From: Verrucomicrobiota bacterium
Lineage (GTDB): Bacteria > Verrucomicrobiota > Verrucomicrobiia > Opitutales > Seribacteraceae
Direction: 5' to 3'
Assembly: GCA_014382645.1 (NCBI GenBank)
Contig: JACNJI010000244.1
Span: 1 to 21,544 of the forward strand
DNA length: 21,544 bases
Shown here in pieces: positions 13,215-21,386 of this stretch. The translations under genes and the position numbers were made by a program. Positions within the stretch are counted from its first letter, which is position 1, and each line of letters opens with the position of its first letter. The notes under the pieces were generated by a model. The model had not been told where the DNA came from. It did no database searches and saw nothing but the letters and a program-made list of their open reading frames with translations.

Positions 13215-14520
13215 TGCGAAGGATGGTCGCTGGATCTCTGTTAGCGGCTTGCAGCGCGGGCAACCATGATGCCGCGCAAGAGAGGACGGGTACGGATAAA
13301 AGGACTAGAGGAATATCTCCCCGAAGAGACCTTAGGTCGAATTCATGAAGTGTAGCTTTGAGGGTTTCGCTTAGGAGAAAAGCGAAAAGCAGTGTCAAGC
13401 CGGCCCCAAACAATCCAACGAGAAACGCTCGCCCCATCAACGCGCCCAAGATGGAACCCGTGGAAATTCCCATGGCTCGGAGGATGCCGATTTCAGCTTG
13501 ACGATCTCGAGAGTTGGCAAAGGAGAGAAAGGAAACCCAAGCCATAGCACCAAGAATGACGACAGTGAGAAGAGCCGTGTACTTTTCCTTGTCCTCGAAT
13601 CTTAGCTGGGTGCGGTCAGCTTGAAGTTTGATCGCTTCGGCCTTTTTAGAAGCAATGGAACTTTGACTATGTTTCTTCGCCTTGTTTCGAGCTTCCGCTC
13701 GGGCTAGGGCTTTGCTTTCGGTTTCGATGACTTTCGTCCCAGGTAGTATACCAGCTATTTCACGACGAATCTCCCCGAGGCGGTCAATTGTTGCGCAATT
13801 GCATTCCAGCGCCTTGATGGCATTGATGCGTCCCTCCTCCCCAAGCAGTTCCTGACATTCGCCGAGGTGCATCCAGACGGTGATGTCGTCCTTTGTGCCT
13901 CGTTCCGGATGACACTTGTCGACGATGAATTCGCGACCCATGAATACGGTGGCGTTCCCTTCCTTCAGATCGAGCGATCGGTGGAGTTCGTGACCGAGTA
14001 CGATCCGCCCTTTCCGCACGGGGTCAATGAGTGGTTTCTTTGGATCACGGTGCGCGATTGGCACTTCGCCGCGAATACCGATTAGGATGACGGTGCGTTC
14101 CCGCTCGGGCCACTTCAACTTGCGGGTAAGACTCGGCAGGAGATGGTTGACGGTTACGATGTTGCTTTCAGCCAAGGTGGCTGCATAGGACTCGGGCATT
14201 GTCTTTGAAGCGAACCCTTCTGCGTAAACTTCGCTAAGCTCTTGTCCTTCGGGAAAGATGAAGATGTTGAAACCGAGTCCCTTCATCGTTTTGCGGACAT
14301 CGTCCTCGTAGGCTTTCATCTCTTTCGTGAACTTTGCTTCCATGGCGGAGGTTTCTTCGTTCATCCTCGTTAGCATTTTCGAAGTTCGCAAGTCGTGCGC
14401 GCCAAGTAACGCGACCACTGCTACAAGTCCGGCTACACTCGTTGCTATCGTTGCCACGGCGAGTCCGAAGCTTAGCTTGCGGTGCAAAATTTCCCGGCCG
14501 ATAAGTCGCCTGAGGTTCAC
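13207..14520 (-). CDS. ABC transporter permease, FtsX/MacB-like, with Cys-containing periplasmic domain
   Basis: The 437-residue permease has an N-terminal helix (about 17-41), a large periplasmic part, and three C-terminal helices (about 315-336, 357-384, 403-424). The FtsX-type coupling segment is NSRDRQAEIGILRAMG (336-351). Two charged, probably coiled-coil stretches flank the periplasmic domain (about 49-80 and 268-312); the second is rich in Lys, Ala and Glu. Between them lie C203-H204 (VDKCHPERG), C222 (LGECQELLG) and C240-x-C242 (LECNCATIDRL), a plausible metal or redox site missing from the permease of the other cassette. It overlaps the upstream anchored Cys-rich protein gene by four bases and the ATPase gene downstream by eight. 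I infer cooperation with that Cys-rich protein. Confidence 0.88.
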   Translation of the reverse strand: MNLRRLIGREILHRKLSFGLAVATIATSVAGLVAVVALLGAHDLRTSKMLTRMNEETSAMEAKFTKEMKAYEDDVRKTMKGLGFNIFIFPEGQELSEVYAEGFASKTMPESYAATLAESNIVTVNHLLPSLTRKLKWPERERTVILIGIRGEVPIAHRDPKKPLIDPVRKGRIVLGHELHRSLDLKEGNATVFMGREFIVDKCHPERGTKDDITVWMHLGECQELLGEEGRINAIKALECNCATIDRLGEIRREIAGILPGTKVIETESKALARAEARNKAKKHSQSSIASKKAEAIKLQADRTQLRFEDKEKYTALLTVVILGAMAWVSFLSFANSRDRQAEIGILRAMGISTGSILGALMGRAFLVGLFGAGLTLLFAFLLSETLKATLHEFDLRSLRGDIPLVLLSVPVLSCAASWLPALQAANRDPATILRNE

Positions 14521-15725
14521 TGCTCGCGATTTTTGTTCAGTACAAAAGTGCCAATCAGCAAGATGCCCGAGACCAACACAACGGCAACGACGAGGCCGTT
14601 CGAAATGGGAGGTTCATCCGTTGCCGTCTCATGTTCGACTACCTCCGAAGAAGATGCGTTCGCCTCGGGTTCAGCACTGTTTGCTCCGGCATCATCTTTT
14701 GCGGGTTCGTTGGCCGCAATGAGATCTTCGACTCCCGTCAGCGGGGGCAGCTCCTTCTCGGCGATTACGGAGCTTCCTTCAAGGGCAGTCCACCAATCGG
14801 CTTTTACCAGTATGTCCATTCCCGGGTTTTGATTCTTAACTTGGCAAGAGCATGCGCCGCAAAGATAACCGCAGTCGGCCAGTGCGTTTTCCTCGCTTAT
14901 CCCGGCGCTGATAAGTGGGGGCAAGACACGACCTTTGCCAAATACCGGGAACAGCATCGGTTTGTCCTCCATTTCCTTGTCGAGAAGGTCGTCTTCCAAG
15001 TGCAGAAGCATTGCCCGCAATATGACTTCTTGAGGATCCTTGCGAGAGAGGCGCAAGATTGAAAAGGCGATCTTGAGGGGAACGGAGGATTCCAGAATGT
15101 TTTCTTCGTCTCCGGGGCCGAGAAGAAGGTTTGGATCGTCAAGAGCACTTTGCTGAATAACGCCTTCAGGAACAGAAATCTCTTTTTCTGCAATCTTGGC
15201 GTATTTTTCCAGTGTTTTGAAAAGTGCTTCGTCTTCTTTCTGGTTCCCGCTTTCGAGGAAAAGCCAGACTGCTGAATCGCCGGAAAGAATTCGTTTTACC
15301 AGTTCTCGCCGGATCGGAGAGTCCAGAATTTGGTTGATGTGATTTCTTGTGAAGTTCCCGTTCCAGATGGGATCAGCGTCCTGTTCGAAGGCTTCGAATG
15401 GGAAAAAAAGGTGAATAGAGACCGAAGCGTTTTGGTCACTGTGAAGTTTTTTCCATCGTGCAAATTGCTTTTCCTCCTTCGCCAGATCGAGAGCTTCGAA
15501 ACGAAGGTTTATCATCGGGCCGTTCTGTCCGACTAAGTTTTCTTCCAAATAAGTGACGTTTGCTTGCTCCTCGCTAGTTAGGTTGCCGTCATGAACAATA
15601 ACCAATTGGTAGTGATCGGGTTGCCATCGTTCCAAGGCGTAACGAAATACGGGCACCTGACAAGCTTCCGTGATCACAGCAGCAACTAGGAGAATTAAGC
15701 AAACTGTGGTTTTGCGAGCATTCAT
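14517..15725 (-). CDS. membrane-anchored periplasmic Cys-rich protein of unknown function, ABC-linked
   Basis: The ATG at 15725 gives 402 residues; GTG at 15740 is an alternative. A signal peptide (MNARKTTVCLILLVAAVITE) leads to ACQVPVFRYALERWQPDHYQ. I have the impression this stretch recurs as CxxPVFRYALERW in uncharacterised planctomycete and verrucomicrobial proteins. Residues about 38-240 look like a mixed alpha/beta fold (YQLVIVHDG, SAVWLFLESG). Further on come FPVFGKGRVLPPLI, then C285-GYL-C289-GA-C292-S-C294-QVK and NQNPGMDILVKADWW. An acidic Ala/Glu linker precedes a C-terminal helix (NGLVVAVVLVSGILLIGTFV) and a short basic tail, placing the body in the periplasm. The Cys cluster suggests metal or Fe-S binding or thiol redox, by inference. 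It is the first gene of the coupled permease-ATPase-MoaD operon. I cannot assign a function. Confidence 0.8.
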   Translation of the reverse strand: MNARKTTVCLILLVAAVITEACQVPVFRYALERWQPDHYQLVIVHDGNLTSEEQANVTYLEENLVGQNGPMINLRFEALDLAKEEKQFARWKKLHSDQNASVSIHLFFPFEAFEQDADPIWNGNFTRNHINQILDSPIRRELVKRILSGDSAVWLFLESGNQKEDEALFKTLEKYAKIAEKEISVPEGVIQQSALDDPNLLLGPGDEENILESSVPLKIAFSILRLSRKDPQEVILRAMLLHLEDDLLDKEMEDKPMLFPVFGKGRVLPPLISAGISEENALADCGYLCGACSCQVKNQNPGMDILVKADWWTALEGSSVIAEKELPPLTGVEDLIAANEPAKDDAGANSAEPEANASSSEVVEHETATDEPPISNGLVVAVVLVSGILLIGTFVLNKNREQ

Positions 15726-15852
15726 GAATTGGATGTCCACTAAAGTGTCTCGTTCGGGATTTAGGAGGTCAAGCAGATCTTCCCCAAGACGAGTTTTTCC
15801 TTACCGAGGACTCCGAATGCACAATTTCCGAAATCCCGATGGATTAGAGAAT

Positions 15853-15871
15853 CATGAGAATCATTCGATTT
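15853..15871 (-). promoter_or_regulatory. Fur-family-like box upstream of the Cys-rich protein / ABC operon
   Basis: Read on the plus strand, CATGAGAATCATTCGATTT matches 15 of 19 positions of a common Fur-box form (AATGAGAATCATTCTCATT). One half-site is complete and the other degraded. It lies about 130 bases upstream of the operon start, in the 210-base gap between this operon and the cyclophilin gene. That places it upstream of a likely promoter rather than over the start. A Fur, Zur or Mur protein would fit a metal-linked role for the ABC system. By-eye matching in AT-rich intergenic DNA gives false positives, so confidence is limited. Confidence 0.4.
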
Positions 15872-15935
15872 CGGTGAGGTGAGATGAAATTTGGAGTATT
15901 GAATCTCGGTCGGAAATTAATTCAGTAAAAGCGGT

Positions 15936-16589
15936 TTACTTCGTCGGCTTTTTCTTCTTCCCCTTGATTTCCTTGGAGGATTTTCCCTCTCCCGAGGAAG
16001 CCTTCTTTGAGGATTTGGCAGCGGCGCCTAGGCTTACCTTTTTCATATGGTCGGGCTTTGTGACGGAACCGCTGCCCGGGGCACCTCGCTTGATCTTGTC
16101 GACGAATTCCATGCCTTCCACGACCTGTCCCCATACCGTGTATTGGCCATCCAGAAAGTTGGCGTTGTCCAAACAGATGAAAAATTGGCTGTTGGCACTG
16201 TTCGGACTACTGGATCTAGCCATTGAGCAGGCACCTTTACCATGTTTGCGCTCGTTGAATTCTGCGGGGATGTCGGGTTTGTCGGAGCCCCCCGTACCTA
16301 CGCGACCTTCGTTGAGTTTTTTTATGTTGCCGAACTGTACGTCGCCAGTCTGGGCCATAAAACCATCTATTACCCTGTGGAAGGCGACGCCGTCGTACTT
16401 TCCGGCTTTTGTTAGTTCTTTTATACGAGCAACGTGCTTGGGGGCGGTGTCGGGATACATCTCGATGACGACTTGTCCGTCATCGAGGTCGATGAGCAAG
16501 GTGTTCTCGGGATCTATATCGGCCTTTGTTTTGGCTTCGGTCATTGTGAAGGGAAGGATAAACGCGGCTATCGCGAGTAGTTTCTTCAT
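15936..16589 (-). CDS. peptidyl-prolyl cis-trans isomerase, cyclophilin type, exported
   Basis: The 217-residue precursor has a signal peptide (MKKLLAIAAFILPFTMTEA) and a single bacterial-type cyclophilin domain. Its landmarks are VIEMYPDTAPKHVARIKEL, YDGVAFHRVIDGFMAQTGD (the FHR Arg and Phe-Met of the active site), GKGACSMARS, NSANSQFFICLDN and FLDGQYTVWGQVVEGMEFVD. It ends in a Lys/Ser-rich tail of about 30 residues (from AAAKSSKKASSGEG), which may contact the cell wall or nucleic acid, or be disordered. It would catalyse proline isomerisation during folding of exported proteins. It lies 43 bases downstream of the epimerase gene and has no visible Shine-Dalgarno sequence. Lipobox Cys is absent, so it is soluble. 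Confidence 0.93.
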   Translation of the reverse strand: MKKLLAIAAFILPFTMTEAKTKADIDPENTLLIDLDDGQVVIEMYPDTAPKHVARIKELTKAGKYDGVAFHRVIDGFMAQTGDVQFGNIKKLNEGRVGTGGSDKPDIPAEFNERKHGKGACSMARSSSPNSANSQFFICLDNANFLDGQYTVWGQVVEGMEFVDKIKRGAPGSGSVTKPDHMKKVSLGAAAKSSKKASSGEGKSSKEIKGKKKKPTK

Positions 16590-16632
16590 TGTAGTTTGGG
16601 TTGATGGTTAGCGACGGAGCAAGAAGGGTTGC

Positions 16633-17613
16633 TCAACCAGGATACCAGATCTTGCGGGCATCTTCGTGAGAACGTTGATAATTCCAAGCTTTGTCTATGA
16701 GTAGTTTCAAATCAATTTTCGGCCTCCAGTCGAGAAGGAACTTGGCTTTCGAGTTATCCAGCCAAGTACTGTGGTAGGGCGTAGGAACGTTTACCGAGGG
16801 CAGTCCACGGCTTTCCTTCAGGTGGTCGGCTACTTTGCGGTAGTGTATGGGCTCGTCCATACAGATATTGAAAAGCTGTTGGCGGGCCTTTGGATTATCG
16901 ATTGCAAGCATAATAGCGGATGCGAGATCCTCGACGTGAACGAAGTTGCGCTGAACAGGTTCTCCGGCGGGGTCCAGCATTACGGGGATAGTTTGAGCTG
17001 CCTCGAAACCGGCCGCTTTTTCGGGATCAACGAGATTTCGCCAAACAGGGCCTCCGAAGATGTCGTCGCCAAAGGAAAGCGTGTGCTTGAAGTCATCTTT
17101 TTCCATGATCCATGGGGCGCGAAGACAACAACCATTAAAATCGTACTGGGTGTAGTACTGCTCCAACATGACTTCCTCCAGTACCTTTGAGAGAGCGTAG
17201 CATCCGGGGTAAGCCGAATGTTTTTGCGTTTCGGTAACGGGATCGGGATGGGGATAGAAGAAGTGCCCCATGCCGGCATCCCCGCCGATCAAAATAAATT
17301 GTTTGAACGATGAGCTCATCCGGCATTCCTCCAGAAGCCAAAACAATCCCTTCACCGTGACGTCCATTACTCCTTCGGGAGTCTCTTTGCAGGTGGCCAG
17401 ATGCAGGACATGCGTAACCTCTCTCAACGCTTCCGCAACCAGACTGCGATCGGCAATACTCCCACGGATTACTTCTAGTCGAGGTGTCTCTTCGAGAAGT
17501 CGGTTATGACAAAGTGCTCGAACTTTGGCATCGGAGAATTTTTCATCTTCAAGAAAACGTCCAAGAAAATGCGAACCCACTTTCCCCGTCGCTCCGGTAA
17601 GGAGAATTTTCAT
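16633..17613 (-). CDS. NAD-dependent epimerase/dehydratase (extended SDR)
   Basis: The 326-residue protein begins with the Rossmann nucleotide loop GATGKVG (7-13). It has the catalytic pair Y139-x3-K143 (CYALSKVLEEVM), followed by CCLRAPWIM and a C-terminal substrate domain (NFVHVEDLASAIMLAIDNP, FNICMDEPIHYRKVADHL, LDWRPKIDLKLLIDKAW). The final part is typical of sugar-nucleotide epimerases. The position that usually carries the catalytic Ser/Thr (near 111-114) reads GGDAGMG, so the activity may deviate from a classical UDP-sugar epimerase. The substrate cannot be assigned and no sugar-nucleotide pathway gene is beside it. It shares direction with the flanking cyclophilin and DUF1501 genes, but a 1.3-kb DUF1501 gene and gaps of 43 and more than 70 bases separate them. 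Confidence 0.88.
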   Translation of the reverse strand: MKILLTGATGKVGSHFLGRFLEDEKFSDAKVRALCHNRLLEETPRLEVIRGSIADRSLVAEALREVTHVLHLATCKETPEGVMDVTVKGLFWLLEECRMSSSFKQFILIGGDAGMGHFFYPHPDPVTETQKHSAYPGCYALSKVLEEVMLEQYYTQYDFNGCCLRAPWIMEKDDFKHTLSFGDDIFGGPVWRNLVDPEKAAGFEAAQTIPVMLDPAGEPVQRNFVHVEDLASAIMLAIDNPKARQQLFNICMDEPIHYRKVADHLKESRGLPSVNVPTPYHSTWLDNSKAKFLLDWRPKIDLKLLIDKAWNYQRSHEDARKIWYPG

Positions 17614-17687
17614 AGGTGTTGAGAGAGCAAATCTACAATGCCTTCTCTGTTCAAGGAAAGAGGGCGAGAATGAAAACGTACGCTTCC

Positions 17688-18989
17688 TTACAGCAACTCG
17701 GTAAGGGGTTGGCCTTTGTCGGCGAGTGTAAAGGGTCTTCGGGTAGGGGAGTAGACGATCTCGTCGAGAGGTAGTCCCAGGGCATAGGCGATGGTGGCGT
17801 TGAAATCGGGAATCTCGACACGTTGGTCTACGACTTCGCGACCTTCTGGGTCGGTTTTACCCCAGACTTGTCCGCCCCGGATTCCGCCACCTGCAAGCAT
17901 GGATGAGAATGCTTTTGGATAATGATCGCGACCCAAGTTGGCGTTAATGTTTGGCGTACGACCAAACTCAGTTGCCAGCACCACTAGGGTTTCGTCGAGC
18001 ATGCCTCGCTTATCGAGGTCACCCAGGAGCGCGGCAAGCGCTTGATCGAGGATGGCGCAACGTTCGGGCGCTCTATCGAAGTTCAGTTGGTGAGTGTCCC
18101 AACCTCCGAGTTGTACCTCCACGAAACGAACGTGCCTTTCCACCAAACGTCGTGCCAGCAGTACGCCTTGACCAAACGTTTCTTCGCCATAAGCCTCTCG
18201 CGTTTCCGCAGACTCCTTATCTATGTCGAAAGCGTCGAGGTCTCCGCTTTTCATGAGGCGCACCGCATCCGCGTACATGTCTGAATAAGCCCTTACCTTC
18301 TTCAAATTGTATTTTTCTCGGAAGCCCTTGTCGAACTGATCGGCGAGAGATAGGCGTTTCTTGAATTCTTCCTCGGTGACGCCGGGATGCATTCTGCTGT
18401 TACGGAGTCCTTCGTCGGGTTTGCCAATGGCTAAAGGTTGGTGGGAGGATGGCAGGAATCCGGCGAGCGGATGCTGACTGCCTCCGCTTACGACAACCGC
18501 TCCGGGCAAGGTGGGATTGGAACGTTCGTCAAGTCGAGTCATCCAAGCTCCCATGCTTGGGTGCCGAATCGTCGATCTGGGGGCATAGCTGGTATGCATG
18601 AAATAATTGCCTTGTTGATGTGCTCCCTTAGTCGAGGTCATACCACGGACTACGGCGATCTTGTCCGCGTGATTAGCGAGTAGTGGAAGGTTTTCGGCAA
18701 GTTGCACTCCGTCTGCATTGGTCTTGATGGCGGTTGTGGGCCCGCCGGTTTCCGTGCCGGGTTTTGGGTCGAACGTATCGATGTGAGTCATCCCTCCGGA
18801 CATGTAGAGATAGATTACGTTGCGTGCCTTTGGAGCGTGGTTAAGGGGGCGATTGAGTCCTAAGCCTGCAGCTATGGCTTGCTTCGGCATTGCCCAAGGC
18901 AGAATGCTTACACCGAGAAAGGCTTTTGCGGCTTGTGTTACGAAGCGGCGTCTGGAGAATTCGTCTGCTTGGTTTAGAATGTTTTTCAT
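17688..18989 (-). CDS. DUF1501 protein (sulfatase-like fold), Tat-exported
   Basis: The start at 18989 places the twin-arginine signal at the N-terminus: MKNILNQADEFSRRRFVTQA with S-R-R-R-F-V, followed by a hydrophobic stretch (FLGVSILPWAM). A start at 19070 would bury it. The 433-residue product has family landmarks: NVIYLYMSGGMTHIDTFDPK, KGAHQQGNYFMHTSY, HPSMGAWMTRLDE, FVEVQLGGWDTH, ETLVVLATEFGRTPNIN, GRDHYPKAFSSMLAGGGIRG and DFNATIAYALGLP. These His and Asp positions resemble alkaline-phosphatase/sulfatase metal sites. DUF1501 genes almost always follow a DUF1549/DUF1553 gene, as here (38-base gap). The pair is abundant in Planctomycetota and Verrucomicrobiota; its function is unproven, with polysaccharide or sulfated-glycan use often suggested. 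Confidence 0.92.
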   Translation of the reverse strand: MKNILNQADEFSRRRFVTQAAKAFLGVSILPWAMPKQAIAAGLGLNRPLNHAPKARNVIYLYMSGGMTHIDTFDPKPGTETGGPTTAIKTNADGVQLAENLPLLANHADKIAVVRGMTSTKGAHQQGNYFMHTSYAPRSTIRHPSMGAWMTRLDERSNPTLPGAVVVSGGSQHPLAGFLPSSHQPLAIGKPDEGLRNSRMHPGVTEEEFKKRLSLADQFDKGFREKYNLKKVRAYSDMYADAVRLMKSGDLDAFDIDKESAETREAYGEETFGQGVLLARRLVERHVRFVEVQLGGWDTHQLNFDRAPERCAILDQALAALLGDLDKRGMLDETLVVLATEFGRTPNINANLGRDHYPKAFSSMLAGGGIRGGQVWGKTDPEGREVVDQRVEIPDFNATIAYALGLPLDEIVYSPTRRPFTLADKGQPLTELL

Positions 18990-19027
18990 AGTATTTGCTG
19001 GAATGGAGTTCTTATACAGTCTCGGTT

Positions 19028-21262
19028 TTATTGAATGAATGAGAACTGTCTTGTATTGAGTAAAGTCCAAGCAAGCCCTCGAATTCCTGGGTTCATGCCA
19101 TATGAGCTCTTAGTTTTGGCTCTTTGGGCATAATGTTTTAATAGCTTTCGCTTTTTCTCCGTGGGAATATTGGCGGGCATCCGCGAAGAGTGATCAGGGG
19201 TTTCATCTTTTGCCCTATCAATTTCATCGAGACAGGTTTCCTGCTCCTCTTTGGTTGGCTTTCGGTTAAGAATGGAAAGGAATAAAACGTCTACTTTATC
19301 CTTGATCGCATCAACTCGAGAAAGATCTTCGGCGAATGGTGCAGCAGGTTGTTTCAAGATAGCTTGATAAATGGAGCCATTCAGCAAAATGAGAGCTTGC
19401 GGCACGGAAGCTTCGCGACTGGCGTTTTCTATGACTTCTCTGTCCGACTGACCAAATTCTCTTAGGAAATGACCGTTGGGTGCGGGTGATGGCATGTAGG
19501 AGGCTCTGACTAACTGTTTCGAAAAGCCTTTCCATCGATCCGTCGACGAGTCGCTTGAATTTTTACTGCTTGGCGCTCTGCCGTAAAGGGCTCCGCCATC
19601 GAAACCTTTTCCCATTATCAGGGAGGCATAGGATGCTCTTTGCTTATTGCGAAGCTGCCCGTACTCACGGCGTAAGCGGGACACGCTTTCAAGTTCGTTA
19701 TTCTCCTGGGCTTCTCGCAATTTTTTTTGAATACCTAACATTTCATCGTTTGAGCTTTTGCTCATTCGCGCACCTTTTTTGGCTACCGACAGCATTTCTT
19801 TTCCTTTTAAATCATAAACTGTTTCCTCATAGGCGGAGAGTTGCTCTACCCGTGATTGGTGACGACTCAAGTCAGGCTTCCTTTCATCAACATAGGGAAT
19901 CGATAAGGTGAGAAAGGAGTCCCACAACTGCTCTGCACTCATCCGTTGGAGGATAGGACCCGGGAAGTGATAGGGTTCGCCGGATACGATTTCTTCCGTG
20001 GAAGTCTCGCGGCGAAAGGCTTTTACGTTGTAGAGGATTCGAAGGAACTGCTTGATGTCGTAGTTATGTTCGATCATCAGCTTTTCCAAGTGCGCCATTA
20101 GTTCGGGATTGGAGGGGGTCGTGTCGTCTCTAATGTCATCCACAGGTTCGATTACCCCGACCCCAAAGACACGTTTCCAAAGACGGTTTGCAATGACTTT
20201 TGAAAAGCGTGGGTTTTCGGACGAAGTCATCCACTGGGCATAGCCTTCCACCGGATCCGTTTCCTGATCTAGTTTATCACTTTTTCCGAAAATGGGAGCT
20301 GCCGTAATTGATGCTTTTGGCTTGGCGTCTTCATATTGGTAATCGTGGGGCAGTTGCAACTTTCGGGGATTGTGGGAGGCGCCGTATCGAAGGGGGCGCA
20401 TGATCTCACTGGCGGCTTTGCGGAGCAGTTGGCCTTCCTTCGACTTGTAAGCCTTTTTTCTTTTTTCAGCATCGCTTCCCTTGAATTGGCTGAAAAAAGC
20501 GTTCTGCATTTCCTTTTGTTTCTCCCCTCCCATGCGCGCCTGAACGCCATAAGTGTAGGCAGCCATTTGGTAGTACTCCATTTGAGTCCACTTGTCGAAT
20601 GGGTGGTTGTGACACTGAGCGCAAACCATTTGGGTGCCGAGGAAAACTTGTGTCGTATTGGACATGTTGTCCAAGGGCATTCCTGCGTCTCGCATGTAGT
20701 AGCCCACGGCACCATTGTTCCACGGATATCCTTTAGCCGTGATGAGCTTTCGCGCTACTTCGTCGAAAGACATGTTTTGCCTAATGGCATCCATCATCCA
20801 AATGGCATAACTTACTCCACCGCCCACGTTGTTGGCCCCACCGCTTCTTGACGGGGATTGAATGCGAAGCAAATCCGCCCACCAATTGAAGGTATGGCTG
20901 CCATAGGCCTCGGAATTGAGAATCCGGTCGATCAAGGTGGAGTGCTTTTGTGGATCGTTGCTTTCCAGAAAACCTATGGTCTCTTGATAAGTGGGTATGC
21001 GACCCCCTACTTGAAGGTGTGCCCTGCGGACGAAAGTCGCATCATCCGCCAATGGCAAGGGTTTGACTTTATTCGTTGCGTAGCCTTTGGCCAATATGGC
21101 GTCGATCGCCTTGGCATCCTCAAGGATTTCTTTTAGCGGTCGGACCGCGTTCACTTCGGGAGCTTTTGCGTCGAGCGGAACGTATACGTTTCCAAATGCG
21201 TTTGCCACGCATGATAGCAAGCAAACAAGAATCGAGCCCATGCGGGCATTAATTATTTTCAT
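19028..21262 (-). CDS. DUF1549 / DUF1553 domain protein
   Basis: The ATG at 21262 gives 744 residues with an export signal (MKIINARMGSILVCLLSCVA then NAFG); a longer reading from 21343 adds 27 residues before it. The first half is DUF1549: RRAHLQVGGRIPT, the SHTFNWWADLLRIQ helix, and C214-AQ-C217-H218-NHPFDKW, a conserved motif resembling a c-type heme site. The second half is DUF1553: NPRFSKVIANRLWKRVFGVG, PVDDIRDDTTPSNPELMAHL, FLRILYNVKAFRRET and a C-terminal segment with FLSILNRKPTKEE and GLAWTLLNTRQFSFIQ. Many relatives have an extra N-terminal cytochrome-c (PSCyt) domain; this one does not. It forms the usual pair with the DUF1501 gene downstream. No Shine-Dalgarno sequence is visible. 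Confidence 0.93.
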   Translation of the reverse strand: MKIINARMGSILVCLLSCVANAFGNVYVPLDAKAPEVNAVRPLKEILEDAKAIDAILAKGYATNKVKPLPLADDATFVRRAHLQVGGRIPTYQETIGFLESNDPQKHSTLIDRILNSEAYGSHTFNWWADLLRIQSPSRSGGANNVGGGVSYAIWMMDAIRQNMSFDEVARKLITAKGYPWNNGAVGYYMRDAGMPLDNMSNTTQVFLGTQMVCAQCHNHPFDKWTQMEYYQMAAYTYGVQARMGGEKQKEMQNAFFSQFKGSDAEKRKKAYKSKEGQLLRKAASEIMRPLRYGASHNPRKLQLPHDYQYEDAKPKASITAAPIFGKSDKLDQETDPVEGYAQWMTSSENPRFSKVIANRLWKRVFGVGVIEPVDDIRDDTTPSNPELMAHLEKLMIEHNYDIKQFLRILYNVKAFRRETSTEEIVSGEPYHFPGPILQRMSAEQLWDSFLTLSIPYVDERKPDLSRHQSRVEQLSAYEETVYDLKGKEMLSVAKKGARMSKSSNDEMLGIQKKLREAQENNELESVSRLRREYGQLRNKQRASYASLIMGKGFDGGALYGRAPSSKNSSDSSTDRWKGFSKQLVRASYMPSPAPNGHFLREFGQSDREVIENASREASVPQALILLNGSIYQAILKQPAAPFAEDLSRVDAIKDKVDVLFLSILNRKPTKEEQETCLDEIDRAKDETPDHSSRMPANIPTEKKRKLLKHYAQRAKTKSSYGMNPGIRGLAWTLLNTRQFSFIQ

Positions 21263-21386
21263 TTTGCAGAAGGATATCAATTTATCATTATAAACTATGT
21301 TTCTCGCACAAAGTTTCAACAATGTTTCCGCATTCACTCCCAAATTGAATTTTTATGGAATTTCACCCGAGTAGACGCTGTTCTAC

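Noticed and set aside
15964..16611. 215-codon plus-strand open frame
   Set aside because: It mirrors the cyclophilin gene almost exactly on the opposite strand and contains no known domain.
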